Shown: positions 49,301 through 57,489 of the stretch, piece by piece
Layout of the letters: each line of letters starts with the position of its first letter
Numbering within the stretch: position 1 is the stretch's first letter
Source: Mucilaginibacter lappiensis
GTDB taxonomy: Bacteria; Bacteroidota; Bacteroidia; Sphingobacteriales; Sphingobacteriaceae
DNA length: 64,000 bases
Direction of reading: 5' to 3'
Assembly (NCBI RefSeq): GCF_900155965.1
Contig: NZ_FTMG01000011.1
Coordinates: 1-64,000 of the forward strand
Made by a program: the position numbers and the translations under genes
The notes under the pieces: generated by a model
Database searches by the model: none
Seen by the model: only the letters and a program-made list of their open reading frames with translations
What the model was told of the DNA's origin: nothing

Positions 49301-50248
49301 TTACACCAATACGCTCTCCACCCATGCTTTACCCCAGTTGTCAACTTCGTCGGCAGTCCAGAGTGATGGGTAAAATATCCTTTTCTGGAAACGGGGAGGC
49401 AGATACTTTTGCCAGTTGGTGCCGCCGGTAGCTTTAATTTCTTCAGGTTCGCGGTTCAGGTACCTTACTGCCGATTTATAATGCGATAGCGGCCAGTTGA
49501 TATTTACGTTCACATCCAGTTGTTTAAGCTCCAGTTTAAGTTCGGGCGTTAATTGTCCTGCTGCTTCAAATTGGCGTGCCAGGGCATTAAAGTTGTGGTT
49601 AACACTGGCTTTGCCCAATTCAATAAATGCTTTGGAATATTTTTTCTCGAACTGTTTGAGCGTAAGTGTTTTTTTGCCGGTGGATAGTTCGGTCGCGCCA
49701 AATTTCCAATACAGGTATTCAAACTGGCCTTCGATGGGGGCCTTGCTGAGTTCCTGGCGTTTATCCTTATCAACCAGGTTGATGAAATCGGTAGCGTATA
49801 TTTCGATCATGCGGTACTGGCCTGATTGGAATCCGCTGGCTGGCAGCAATGACATCCGGAATTTCAGAAATTGTTCTTTCTCCATCCCATCAACCATGAT
49901 TTCGAATGATTGGGTAAGAGCACCAAAATACCGGTTGATGCGTTTTAACCTCGCGGTAAAAAAATCAACTGTAAGGGATTGCGCTTCGGCAATTTGCCGG
50001 CACTCATGCAGGGCCAGTTTAAAATACAATTCGGTGATCTGGTGATAAATAATAAATATCTCCTCGTCGGGGAATGGTGTTTTAGGGCTCTGTAAACTCA
50101 GCAGGGTATCCAGGTGGATATAATCCCAGTAGGTTAAAAAATCGGCATGCAGCAGGCCGTCAAGGTAGGAGGTCATGTCCTGCCCCATGGCTTCATATTT
50201 TTCCTGCAAACGTGCCAGGCGATCTTCAATTTCAGGATGGAAATGCAT
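49301..50248 (-). CDS. kynA: Tryptophan 2,3-dioxygenase
   Basis: This haem enzyme opens the indole ring of tryptophan to give N-formylkynurenine. From the ATG at 50248 (MHFHPEIEDRLARLQEKYEA) the protein is 315 residues; the longer frame adds 28 hydrophobic residues not seen in the family. FPDEEIFIIYHQITELYFKLALHE holds the substrate-binding segment, followed by RINRYFGALTQSFEIM and SGFQSGQYRMIE. A C-terminal TGGTNWQKYLPP loop closes the active site. kynB and kynU are not adjacent. In this phylum the pathway can feed NAD synthesis; a distant nadC is present at the other end of the window. Confidence 0.93.
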   Translation of the reverse strand: MHFHPEIEDRLARLQEKYEAMGQDMTSYLDGLLHADFLTYWDYIHLDTLLSLQSPKTPFPDEEIFIIYHQITELYFKLALHECRQIAEAQSLTVDFFTARLKRINRYFGALTQSFEIMVDGMEKEQFLKFRMSLLPASGFQSGQYRMIEIYATDFINLVDKDKRQELSKAPIEGQFEYLYWKFGATELSTGKKTLTLKQFEKKYSKAFIELGKASVNHNFNALARQFEAAGQLTPELKLELKQLDVNVNINWPLSHYKSAVRYLNREPEEIKATGGTNWQKYLPPRFQKRIFYPSLWTADEVDNWGKAWVESVLV

Positions 50249-50503
50249 GATCAAAGGTAATAAAAATGAGATACCGGCAAGCGGATATGGCAAAGAGATA
50301 GGTATCTGCAAAAAGCAGAAACATTTTTGCAATATAAATGTCTTTATAGCAATTGTCTGAATCTGGATTAACAGGATTTTTCACGGGTGTTTGCTTTCAA
50401 AGGTGTTCAAGAAGGCTCACGCCGTTTAAGGATTTCCAGAATTGTATTTGATGATTCTGTTAATTTAAAAATTCTGTAAATTCTGATCAAAAACATAAAC
50501 CTC

Positions 50504-50974
50504 ATGAAGATTAGTAAAATACTTATTGGTATTGACGATAGCGCGTATGCGCGCAATGCCGCTGCATATGGCTTTGATATGGCCCGGGATTATAAAGCTG
50601 CTGTGGGTTTGGTGCATATCATCGAACCCATGGTCATACCTTCAACACCCGCAGATAATTTAACCGGGATATCCATGGATAGCGCCTTCGGCATACAGGA
50701 GGTAGAGTTGAGCGAGGTACAAACCAACCAAACGGAAATACTCATTAACAATACCATCAAAGAATTTGGGGATGGACTGGAGATAACAGCATTTAAGCAA
50801 TATGGCTCCCGAGCCGATGGGATAATTGATTGCTGCAAAGAGTTTGATGCTGATATTATTGTAATTGGCACGCACAAACGTTCGGGCTTTGATCGTCTGC
50901 TTATCGGTAGCGTAGCCGAGCATGTGGTACGCCATTCCGCGGTTCCCGTACTGGTGGTGCCGTTTGTGGAGTAA
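50504..50974 (+). CDS. Universal stress protein (UspA family)
   Basis: A 156-residue single-domain UspA protein. It opens KILIGIDDSAYARNAAAYGF, and the nucleotide-binding motif G-2x-G-9x-G-S is present in GTHKRSGFDRLLIGSVAEHV (about 124-143), ending VPVLVVPF. The motif suggests an ATP-binding member. Such proteins help survival under starvation or stress. It is monocistronic and followed by a perfect inverted repeat. Confidence 0.9.
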   Translation: MKISKILIGIDDSAYARNAAAYGFDMARDYKAAVGLVHIIEPMVIPSTPADNLTGISMDSAFGIQEVELSEVQTNQTEILINNTIKEFGDGLEITAFKQYGSRADGIIDCCKEFDADIIVIGTHKRSGFDRLLIGSVAEHVVRHSAVPVLVVPFVE

Positions 50975-50995
50975 GGCTGCTTAGGTTTTACGTGG

Positions 50996-51050
50996 TACGT
51001 TTGACGTAATACGATTTTTGAATTTTTAGAAACGTATTACGTCAAACGTA
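50996..51050. repeat. Perfect 18-bp inverted repeat between convergent genes
   Basis: TACGTTTGACGTAATACG (50996-51013) and CGTATTACGTCAAACGTA (51033-51050), separated by 19 AT-rich bases (GATTTTTGAATTTTTAGAAA region). It lies between the convergent usp and serB-like genes and could end transcription from both, though it lacks a classic GC-rich stem. Confidence 0.7.
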
Positions 51051-51064
51051 TAACTTACAACGTA

Positions 51065-52354
51065 TTAATACAGCAGTCTGAACTTAATGGTATGTTCAAT
51101 AGCTTTTAGCTCATTGAGTACCTGCGGATCGTAACCGGTATTTACATCAGTAATTACATAGCCTATCAGGGCATTCGTTACCAGGAATTCACCTACTATA
51201 TTGATGTTATGGCGGGCAAATACTTCGTTTATTTTGGCCAGAATGCCCGGTATGTTTTTGTGGATGTGTATCAACCGGTGGGCATTGCTTACACGGGGCG
51301 GCTGCAGATCGGGGAAGTTGCAGCTGGTGTGTGTTTTACCCTCGTTCATAAAAGCCATTACACGGCGCGGTATAAAATCGTTATTGTGGGGGTTATGTTT
51401 GGGGTCGTCAAATATGATGATACCACTTTCTGTAGCTGCATCGGCCAGTTTACGGTTGCATTTACCAAAAATACCGATCACCTTTAATCTGCCCGCATTT
51501 TGTACCTGGTCGGGCGTAGGCTGATTAGCTTCGTCGCAAAATAAAACGCCGGCTTCTTCCAGGTATTTTTCTTCAATACTTTCGCGGTGACGCAGGTTAT
51601 AGCCTTCCTTTTTCATTTGGGCCAGTGCGTCATCATCCACATCACCCACAATGAGGCATTTAATGCGATTTTTAGGGTACGATATGGCGCGTGGCAGCTT
51701 GTTAAGATATAAAAACTCGTCGAAGCTTGGTGTGATATGGTCGGCTTTTTCGGCTACTGATTTACGTTCGATGTTTTCGGTAAAGGCGAAGAATTTTTTG
51801 ATCATGCCCGATTCCTTCAGCTGGAAATCGGAATAACCATCGCCAATGCCATAAATATCGCCGGGCAATTGCAGCTCTTTCAGCAGTTTTACCTTACCGC
51901 CTTCCTGCGATAGTGGATTTTCACGGTCGTAGCCGATGATTTTGCCATCCTCGTCAAACACGAATGTATTGGCGTAGATGTTTTCTTTTTTGATATGATA
52001 TTCGGTAACTACCGGTGTAATAAACTCCTTAAAGCCGCCGGATACAATAAGTACTTCGTCCTGGTGATTTTTAAAAAATATGATATTGCGCGAAAAAGAG
52101 GTAGATACCTTTTTTTTGAGATGGGTGATGAGTTGCTTTAAATGATCGCGGTTGGCTTCTAATAGTTTAACGCGGTTTTCCAGACTTTGGGTAAACGACA
52201 ACCGTCCTTCCATCGAAGCATTGGTGAGGTCTTCTATCTGTTTATAAATATCCTCGCGGTTAGGGTGGTTTTTGAGAGAAATGCGGGCCAGTTCGTCAAG
52301 GGCCTCTACCTGTGTAAACGTGCTGTCGAAATCAATAATAAAGTACTGCTCCAT
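51065..52354 (-). CDS. Phosphoserine phosphatase fused to a core-less SerA domain with ACT domain
   Basis: A 429-residue fusion from the ATG at 52354 (MEQYFIIDFDSTFTQVEALD). Residues 1-215 are a HAD phosphatase like SerB: DFDST (8-12), IVSGGF (103-108), the motif III Lys near 154, and GDGYSDFQ (171-178). Residues 230-320 resemble the N-terminal segment of D-3-phosphoglycerate dehydrogenase (YLEEAGVLFCDEANQPTPDQ, VIGIFGKCNRK). Residues 340-429 resemble its C-terminus (SCNFPDLQPP, HRLIHIHKNIPGILAKIN) with an ACT domain. The NAD-binding Rossmann core between them is absent, so it cannot be a dehydrogenase. It probably makes serine from phosphoserine with regulation by the ACT domain. Confidence 0.85.
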   Translation of the reverse strand: MEQYFIIDFDSTFTQVEALDELARISLKNHPNREDIYKQIEDLTNASMEGRLSFTQSLENRVKLLEANRDHLKQLITHLKKKVSTSFSRNIIFFKNHQDEVLIVSGGFKEFITPVVTEYHIKKENIYANTFVFDEDGKIIGYDRENPLSQEGGKVKLLKELQLPGDIYGIGDGYSDFQLKESGMIKKFFAFTENIERKSVAEKADHITPSFDEFLYLNKLPRAISYPKNRIKCLIVGDVDDDALAQMKKEGYNLRHRESIEEKYLEEAGVLFCDEANQPTPDQVQNAGRLKVIGIFGKCNRKLADAATESGIIIFDDPKHNPHNNDFIPRRVMAFMNEGKTHTSCNFPDLQPPRVSNAHRLIHIHKNIPGILAKINEVFARHNINIVGEFLVTNALIGYVITDVNTGYDPQVLNELKAIEHTIKFRLLY

Positions 52355-52499
52355 CTTGGGTGCAAATGTGCGAAATTTTTTTGTTGATGAGATGGAATAA
52401 TATACAGAATCTATAGGGGTTATCATGATTGATTACTACAAGGTTGTAGTATGATAGGTATAATCATCACGTCATCGCGAGCGCAGGGGAAGTGAAGGC

Positions 52500-53465
52500 T
52501 TAGATTAACGCCTTACAAACTTCCGCAATAGTTTTACTTACCGGTTTAAATACCATACTGATAGCTTCCTTGATTTTAGAATTATCAAAATTCCGGATCT
52601 CTGAAGCTGCACGGGCAGATGTTTTATCAATAGCAGGTGAGCCACCGGTTAAAGCAGCGATGAAAGCCGCCCCGCGCCAGGCCAGGCCCATCATCCAGGG
52701 TTTGGCTAATTTGGCTGGTGCTTTTATGCCGAAATTGTGGGCAATTTCGGTGGTCATAGCCTGATAAGTATAATTTTCGGCACTGATGATATAGCGCTCG
52801 GCAGTAATATCGCTGTTCATGAGGGCAACCATACATTTGGCCACATCCTCCACATCAACAAAACCACCGCTGCCGCCGGTATAATATTGAAGACCCTTTT
52901 GTACGGTGTTGAATAATGCCCCAGTACCGGATCTACCCGCGCTCGCCCCTAAAATAAGGGAAGGGTTAACAATCACGGCATCCAGGCCTTCGGCAATGCC
53001 CCGCCATACTTCCATTTCACTTTCCAGCTTAGATATGGCATAGCCATCGTTTTCGCTTGATTGCTCCAGGTGGTGGTTCTCTGTGATTAGTTCGCCGGGC
53101 TTGGCTATACCAATGGCGGCTATCGAGCTTACATGAACCATGCGTATACCGCGTTCGATACATAAGTTAACCACATTGGCTGTACCCGTAACATTGGTAT
53201 TGATCATGGGATCTTTATCAGCCTGTTTTAAGGATACCCAGGCCGCGCAATGATAAACCTGTGCAACGCCTTCCAGCGCATCGGAAAGGGCAAATATATC
53301 CAGCATATCGGCATCAACCCATTCTATTTGTGTTTGATAGAGTGTTAACAGAGCAGGTATCCTGGAATTACTCCTTTTGGTGCAACGGATGTACTGGCCC
53401 GAATTTACCAGCAATTTTGCCAGTTCAGCTCCTAAAAAACCTGTTGCGCCGGTGATCAGTATCAT
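52500..53465 (-). CDS. NAD-dependent epimerase/dehydratase family protein (extended SDR)
   Basis: A 321-residue extended short-chain dehydrogenase. It has GATGFLG at 6-12 for the cofactor, VYHCAAWVS near 69-77, VSSIAAIG with the catalytic Ser/Thr, and YAISK as the YxxxK pair (near 142-146). NPSLILGAS and a C-terminal variable half follow. Its closest known types are dihydroflavonol-4-reductase-like SDRs, but the substrate cannot be assigned. It is transcribed toward the serB-like gene, and its start codon lies at the edge of a large repeat array. Confidence 0.85.
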   Translation of the reverse strand: MILITGATGFLGAELAKLLVNSGQYIRCTKRSNSRIPALLTLYQTQIEWVDADMLDIFALSDALEGVAQVYHCAAWVSLKQADKDPMINTNVTGTANVVNLCIERGIRMVHVSSIAAIGIAKPGELITENHHLEQSSENDGYAISKLESEMEVWRGIAEGLDAVIVNPSLILGASAGRSGTGALFNTVQKGLQYYTGGSGGFVDVEDVAKCMVALMNSDITAERYIISAENYTYQAMTTEIAHNFGIKAPAKLAKPWMMGLAWRGAAFIAALTGGSPAIDKTSARAASEIRNFDNSKIKEAISMVFKPVSKTIAEVCKALI

Positions 53466-53702
53466 ATATGCGGATAGATGTGCAGATGTGCAAATATGCA
53501 GATGTGCAGATTATTTTGGATGTGCGGATTTTAAATTAAACATGCAAATATGCAGATTATTTTGGATGTGCAGATACAATTTCACATCTGCACATCCGCA
53601 TATTTGCACATCCGTACATACATTGTCCTCACATTTGCACATGCATCATTTGCACATCTGCACATCTATCTGCACATTTGCACATCTGCATATTTGCACA
53701 TT
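53464..53702. repeat. Array of degenerate TGCACATNTGCA words in two inverted halves
   Basis: The left half (53464-53575) is built of words such as GATGTGCAGATGTGCAAATA and TGCAGATTATTTTGGATGTG; the right half (53581-53702) of their reverse complements (CACATCTGCACATCCGCATA, TTTGCACATCTGCACATC). Nearly every base belongs to a copy of an 8-10 base word. It fills the gap between two divergent genes and ends 9 bases before the ureohydrolase ATG. Shorter copies lie at 16638 and 43668. Confidence 0.85.
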
Positions 53703-53710
53703 AAAAAATT

Positions 53711-54892
53711 ATGTCCTTAGCTGATTTTTTTACACCTATTGATCTTAAAAAGATCGCTCCTAAAAAGGGGTATTACACCAGCCAGCTTGGCGATAAAATT
53801 GTGCATTATTCTGTCGATTTTCCGGATTTGGAAGAAAAAACCGACCTGGCTATCATTGGTGTTATGGACGACCGTAATGCAACCGATAATCCAGGCTGTG
53901 CACTCGGTCCCGATTATATCCGCGAAAAACTTTACCAGCTTTATGAGGGCAGCTACAGCGTAAAAATTGCCGATCTGGGCAATATACGCGCCGGTGCTAC
54001 GGTAACCGATACTTATTTCGCGTTGAAAACTGTAGTGGCCGAGCTCATCAAAAAAGATATCATCCCCATTATATTAGGTGGGGGCCAGGATTTAACTTAT
54101 GCACAATACCTGGGCTATGAAGACCTGGAACAAAAGGTTGACCTGGTAGTGATCGACTCCCATTTTGACCTGGATGAGGACGATACCTCGAGTGGTATTG
54201 AAACCACCTCAACCTCATATCTTAACAAAATATTTTTGCATGAGCCCAATTTTCTATTCAATTACAGCAACCTGGGTTTTCAAACTTATTTTGTAAGCCA
54301 GGAGAGTCTGCGGGTAATGGATAAGCTTTATTTTGATGTACATCGCCTGGGTGAGCTTACCGGTAATGTGGCCGTAACCGAACCGGCCATCCGTAATGCC
54401 AGTATGATCAGCTTTGATGTAGGGGCTATTCGGTCGGCCGATGCCATGGGCAATGCCAACGCTACGCCAAACGGGTTTTACGGCGAGGAGGCCTGTCAGC
54501 TTTGCCGTTATGCAGGTTTTAATGATAAGTTAACCTCCATTGGTTTTTATGAGTTTAATCCGGCATATGATAATAACGGACAAACTGCTACGCAACTGGC
54601 ACAAATGATCTGGTATTTTATTGAGGGAGTTTATAACCGGAAGCGCGATTTTCCGCTTAATCCTAAAAGCCAGTACCTCATCTATAAAACCAGCTTAAAG
54701 CACGAAGATCAGGAAGTGGTATTTGTGAAAAGCAAAAAATCCGACAGGTGGTGGATGCAGGTGCCATACCCCACAGGCGGGTCGCGGAACGAGCGTTTTC
54801 ACCTGGTGCCCTGCAGCTATGCCGATTATAAAATGGCAGCTTCGGGAGAATTACCCGATCTTTGGTGGCGCACTTATCAAAAATTAAACTGA
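53711..54892 (+). CDS. Ureohydrolase (arginase/formimidoylglutamase) homologue with altered metal site
   Basis: A 393-residue protein with the arginase fold. It has GPDYIREKLYQLYEG, ILGGGQDLTY (121-130), VVIDSHFDLDED (147-158) and MISFDVGAIRSAD (near 236). In working enzymes these are GGxHS/D, DAHxD and SFDxDxxDP. Here the first manganese ligand His is Gln126, and the last motif lacks the second Asp (SFDVGAI). DSHFD (Asp149, His151, Asp153) is kept. It is therefore unlikely to be an ordinary arginase; related Bacteroidota proteins are annotated as formimidoylglutamases. No histidine-degradation genes are nearby. A C-terminal extension of about 80 residues (KTSLKHEDQEVVFVKSKKSD) is unusual for the family. 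Confidence 0.82.
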   Translation: MSLADFFTPIDLKKIAPKKGYYTSQLGDKIVHYSVDFPDLEEKTDLAIIGVMDDRNATDNPGCALGPDYIREKLYQLYEGSYSVKIADLGNIRAGATVTDTYFALKTVVAELIKKDIIPIILGGGQDLTYAQYLGYEDLEQKVDLVVIDSHFDLDEDDTSSGIETTSTSYLNKIFLHEPNFLFNYSNLGFQTYFVSQESLRVMDKLYFDVHRLGELTGNVAVTEPAIRNASMISFDVGAIRSADAMGNANATPNGFYGEEACQLCRYAGFNDKLTSIGFYEFNPAYDNNGQTATQLAQMIWYFIEGVYNRKRDFPLNPKSQYLIYKTSLKHEDQEVVFVKSKKSDRWWMQVPYPTGGSRNERFHLVPCSYADYKMAASGELPDLWWRTYQKLN

Positions 54893-54949
54893 TAATTATA
54901 ATTCAACCGGCATTCTTGCGTTAAGAATGCTTATAGTTTTGATACTCTG

Positions 54950-56122
54950 ATGAAGAAACTGATTTTTTCTGTGGCAGCTATGTTGCCCATAATGGCATTT
55001 GCCCAAACTTCTGACACTTTTACTATTAACGGTAAAGTAGGCGCTATAGGCGCGCCCGCCAAAGTGTACCTCATATACCAGTTGGGTTCTAATAACGTGG
55101 TTGATTCATCAAGCGTAACTGCAGGTAGTTTTAGCTTTAAAGGTACCCTATTGAATCCGGTTAATGCAACCCTGGCCCTGGATTATAAAGGTATTGGTCT
55201 GAACAAATATATACAGCAGAATTATCCCGATGGCGGTCCGTCAAATACTGCGGATGATTTGAACCTTTTTCTGGAAAAAGGGACTATCGCCATCAATAGT
55301 AAAGATTCCCTTTCTAAATCGCTGATCTCAGGCTCGGTTTTAAATGATGATAACCGCAGGCTTACGGGGCAACTAGCCGTAATCAATAAAAAAGCGCAGG
55401 CATTAATGGCCGAGGCAAAAGCTGCTACACCTGAGCAACAAAAGGCACCCGATTTTCAGAGCAGGATGCAGGCTCGTTATAAGAACATCCAGGCCGAACA
55501 AAAGGCGGTGCTCAAAAATTTTATCACCAACAACCCAAATAGTTATTTGAGCTTGCTGGCTATTAACTCTGTGGCTGGTCCTGCGCCAGATCCTACGGAG
55601 ATTGAACCTTTGTTTAATGGTTTATCTCAAAGCTTAAAAGATTCAGAAAGTGGTAAAAACCTGAAACGCGGGATTGATGCTTTAAAAGTAACCGCTATAG
55701 GAGCCATAGCACCCGATTTTATACAGAACGATGTGAATGGTACACCTGTTAAGTTGTCATCATTTAGGGGTAAATATGTGCTGATTGATTTCTGGGCTTC
55801 CTGGTGCGGCCCTTGTCGTCAGGAAAACCCTAACGTAGTACGTAATTATAATAAATACAAAACCAAAAACTTTACGGTATTAGGTGTGTCATTGGATAAA
55901 CCGGAAGGTAAATCGGCCTGGCTGGCTGCTATTAAAAGCGACGGACTGGAATGGACACAAGTATCCGACCTTAAATTCTGGAATAATGAAGCCGCTACGC
56001 TTTACCAGGTAAGTTCTATCCCGCAAAATTTCCTGATAGGTCCGGACGGAAAAATCATCGCTAAAAACCTGCGTGGTGAAGATCTCGATGCTAAATTGCA
56101 GGAATTGCTTGGCAAAATATAG
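54950..56122 (+). CDS. TlpA-like thiol-disulfide oxidoreductase with DUF4369 domain, copy 1
   Basis: A 390-residue protein with a signal peptide (MKKLIFSVAAMLPIMAFAQ). A DUF4369-like domain (TFTINGKVGAIGAPAKVYLI, about 23-130) and a helical linker precede a thioredoxin domain with WASWCGPCRQENPN (CxxC near 283-286) and the cis-Pro in VSSIPQNFLIGPDGKI. It is the kind of periplasmic reductase common in this phylum. A close paralogue follows 82 bases later. The pair may reduce periplasmic disulphides or supply c-type cytochrome assembly. Confidence 0.92.
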   Translation: MKKLIFSVAAMLPIMAFAQTSDTFTINGKVGAIGAPAKVYLIYQLGSNNVVDSSSVTAGSFSFKGTLLNPVNATLALDYKGIGLNKYIQQNYPDGGPSNTADDLNLFLEKGTIAINSKDSLSKSLISGSVLNDDNRRLTGQLAVINKKAQALMAEAKAATPEQQKAPDFQSRMQARYKNIQAEQKAVLKNFITNNPNSYLSLLAINSVAGPAPDPTEIEPLFNGLSQSLKDSESGKNLKRGIDALKVTAIGAIAPDFIQNDVNGTPVKLSSFRGKYVLIDFWASWCGPCRQENPNVVRNYNKYKTKNFTVLGVSLDKPEGKSAWLAAIKSDGLEWTQVSDLKFWNNEAATLYQVSSIPQNFLIGPDGKIIAKNLRGEDLDAKLQELLGKI

Positions 56123-56204
56123 CATAGGATATTAGGTACCGGTATGATTTGTAATATTTTAATTAATAAGTATTTATATAATTGAAATATTACTATTTTG
56201 CCGT

Positions 56205-57350
56205 ATGAATATATCTGTACTTAAAAAAATAACTTTACTGGCATTGGCAGGGATGCCGGCTATAACTTTTGCACAGGATGCAAAATATACTATTCAGGGT
56301 AAAATAGGAAACAATAACGCGCCTGCCAAAGTTTACCTGGAGTATCGTAAACAAGGCAAAACCATTGTTGACTCGGTTACTTTAACCGGCGGTAAGTTTC
56401 AGTTTAGCGGTGTAACAGGTACCGATCCGGTTAATGCCTACCTGATGTTTAATGATAAAGGTAATGGTGCTGGTAGTGCCGAAGATTATCGCTCCATATA
56501 TATTGAACCAGGAACCGTTAATGTGATAACAGCAGACTTGCTGGCCAATGCCAAAGTTGATGGCCCCAAAACCAATAGGGATAACGAAAAATATAAGCTG
56601 GCTCAAAAGCCAATAAATGATGCTTACGAGGCCCTTGCCGCAAAGCGTAAGGCGGCAACCCCCGAGCAACAAGCCGATCCTGCGTTTGCCAAGCAACTAT
56701 CTGCAGAAGAAAAAGCTATTGACGATAAGAGCACACTTGCTGATAAACAATTTATAAAAGACAATCCGGATTCATACATCAGCCTGAACGCGCTGGAAGG
56801 CTATGCCTACAGTGCCGACTATGTAGATATTGAACCTTTGTTCAATGCTTTTACCCCCGCGGTAAAACAAACCGAAGCAGGAAAAAAATTCGCCGAGCGT
56901 TTGCCTAAACTCAAAGCCGTTGCTTTAGGCGCAACAGCTCCGGAGTTTGCTGAGGCAGATACCAGCGGTAAAGAGATCAGTCTTTCATCATTCCGTGGTA
57001 AGTATGTGCTGATTGATTTCTGGGCATCATGGTGTGGCCCGTGCCGCAGGGAAAATCCTAACGTAGTGGTGGCTTACAATAAATATAAAGGACAGAAATT
57101 TACCATTTTGGGCGTGTCTTTAGACAGACCGAATGCTAAAGACAAATGGCTGGCGGCTATCCACAAAGACGGCCTGACCTGGAACCATGTATCCGACCTG
57201 AAATTCTGGGACAGCAAGGCCGCCGCTTTATATGCCGTACGTGGCATCCCGCAAAACTTTTTATTGGATCCCAACGGCAAGATCATCGCCAAAAATCTGA
57301 GAGGCGAAGACCTGGAAAAGAAGCTGTCTGAAATTTTTGGGAAGATATAA
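56205..57350 (+). CDS. TlpA-like thiol-disulfide oxidoreductase with DUF4369 domain, copy 2
   Basis: A 381-residue paralogue of the preceding gene: signal peptide (MNISVLKKITLLALAGMPAITFAQ), DUF4369-like domain (YTIQGKIGNNNAPAKVYLEY), a linker with ATPEQQADP, and a thioredoxin domain with WASWCGPCRRENPN and RGIPQNFLLDPNGKIIAKNL. The thioredoxin halves are closer to each other than the N-terminal halves, which suggests the two receive electrons from the same donor but bind different partners. Confidence 0.92.
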   Translation: MNISVLKKITLLALAGMPAITFAQDAKYTIQGKIGNNNAPAKVYLEYRKQGKTIVDSVTLTGGKFQFSGVTGTDPVNAYLMFNDKGNGAGSAEDYRSIYIEPGTVNVITADLLANAKVDGPKTNRDNEKYKLAQKPINDAYEALAAKRKAATPEQQADPAFAKQLSAEEKAIDDKSTLADKQFIKDNPDSYISLNALEGYAYSADYVDIEPLFNAFTPAVKQTEAGKKFAERLPKLKAVALGATAPEFAEADTSGKEISLSSFRGKYVLIDFWASWCGPCRRENPNVVVAYNKYKGQKFTILGVSLDRPNAKDKWLAAIHKDGLTWNHVSDLKFWDSKAAALYAVRGIPQNFLLDPNGKIIAKNLRGEDLEKKLSEIFGKI

Positions 57351-57402
57351 TTAGGTCATTAAGGCATTGGGTCATTAAGTCATTAACTTGATAGATCATA
57401 AG

Positions 57403-57432
57403 AAAGGCGTAATAAATAATTATTACGCCTTT
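57403..57432. terminator. Bidirectional terminator between tlpA-like copy 2 and purD
   Basis: AAAGGCGTAATAA (57403-57415) and TTATTACGCCTTT (57420-57432) form a 13-bp perfect stem with loop ATAA. Short GTCATTAAG and CAATGACC words on either side are also mutually inverted. Confidence 0.85.
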
Positions 57433-57489
57433 CTTATTTATATTTTATTCAATGAGTCAATGACGATTCATCAAATGACCCAATGACCA

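Noticed and set aside
53464..53702. CRISPR array
   Set aside because: The words are 8-10 bases, degenerate, in both orientations and without spacers of constant length; no cas genes are present.
53377..53724. 115-codon plus-strand frame across the word array
   Set aside because: Its sequence is a translation of the repeat (repeated CADxQICRCAD-like and HLHICTS-like units) with no other coding evidence.
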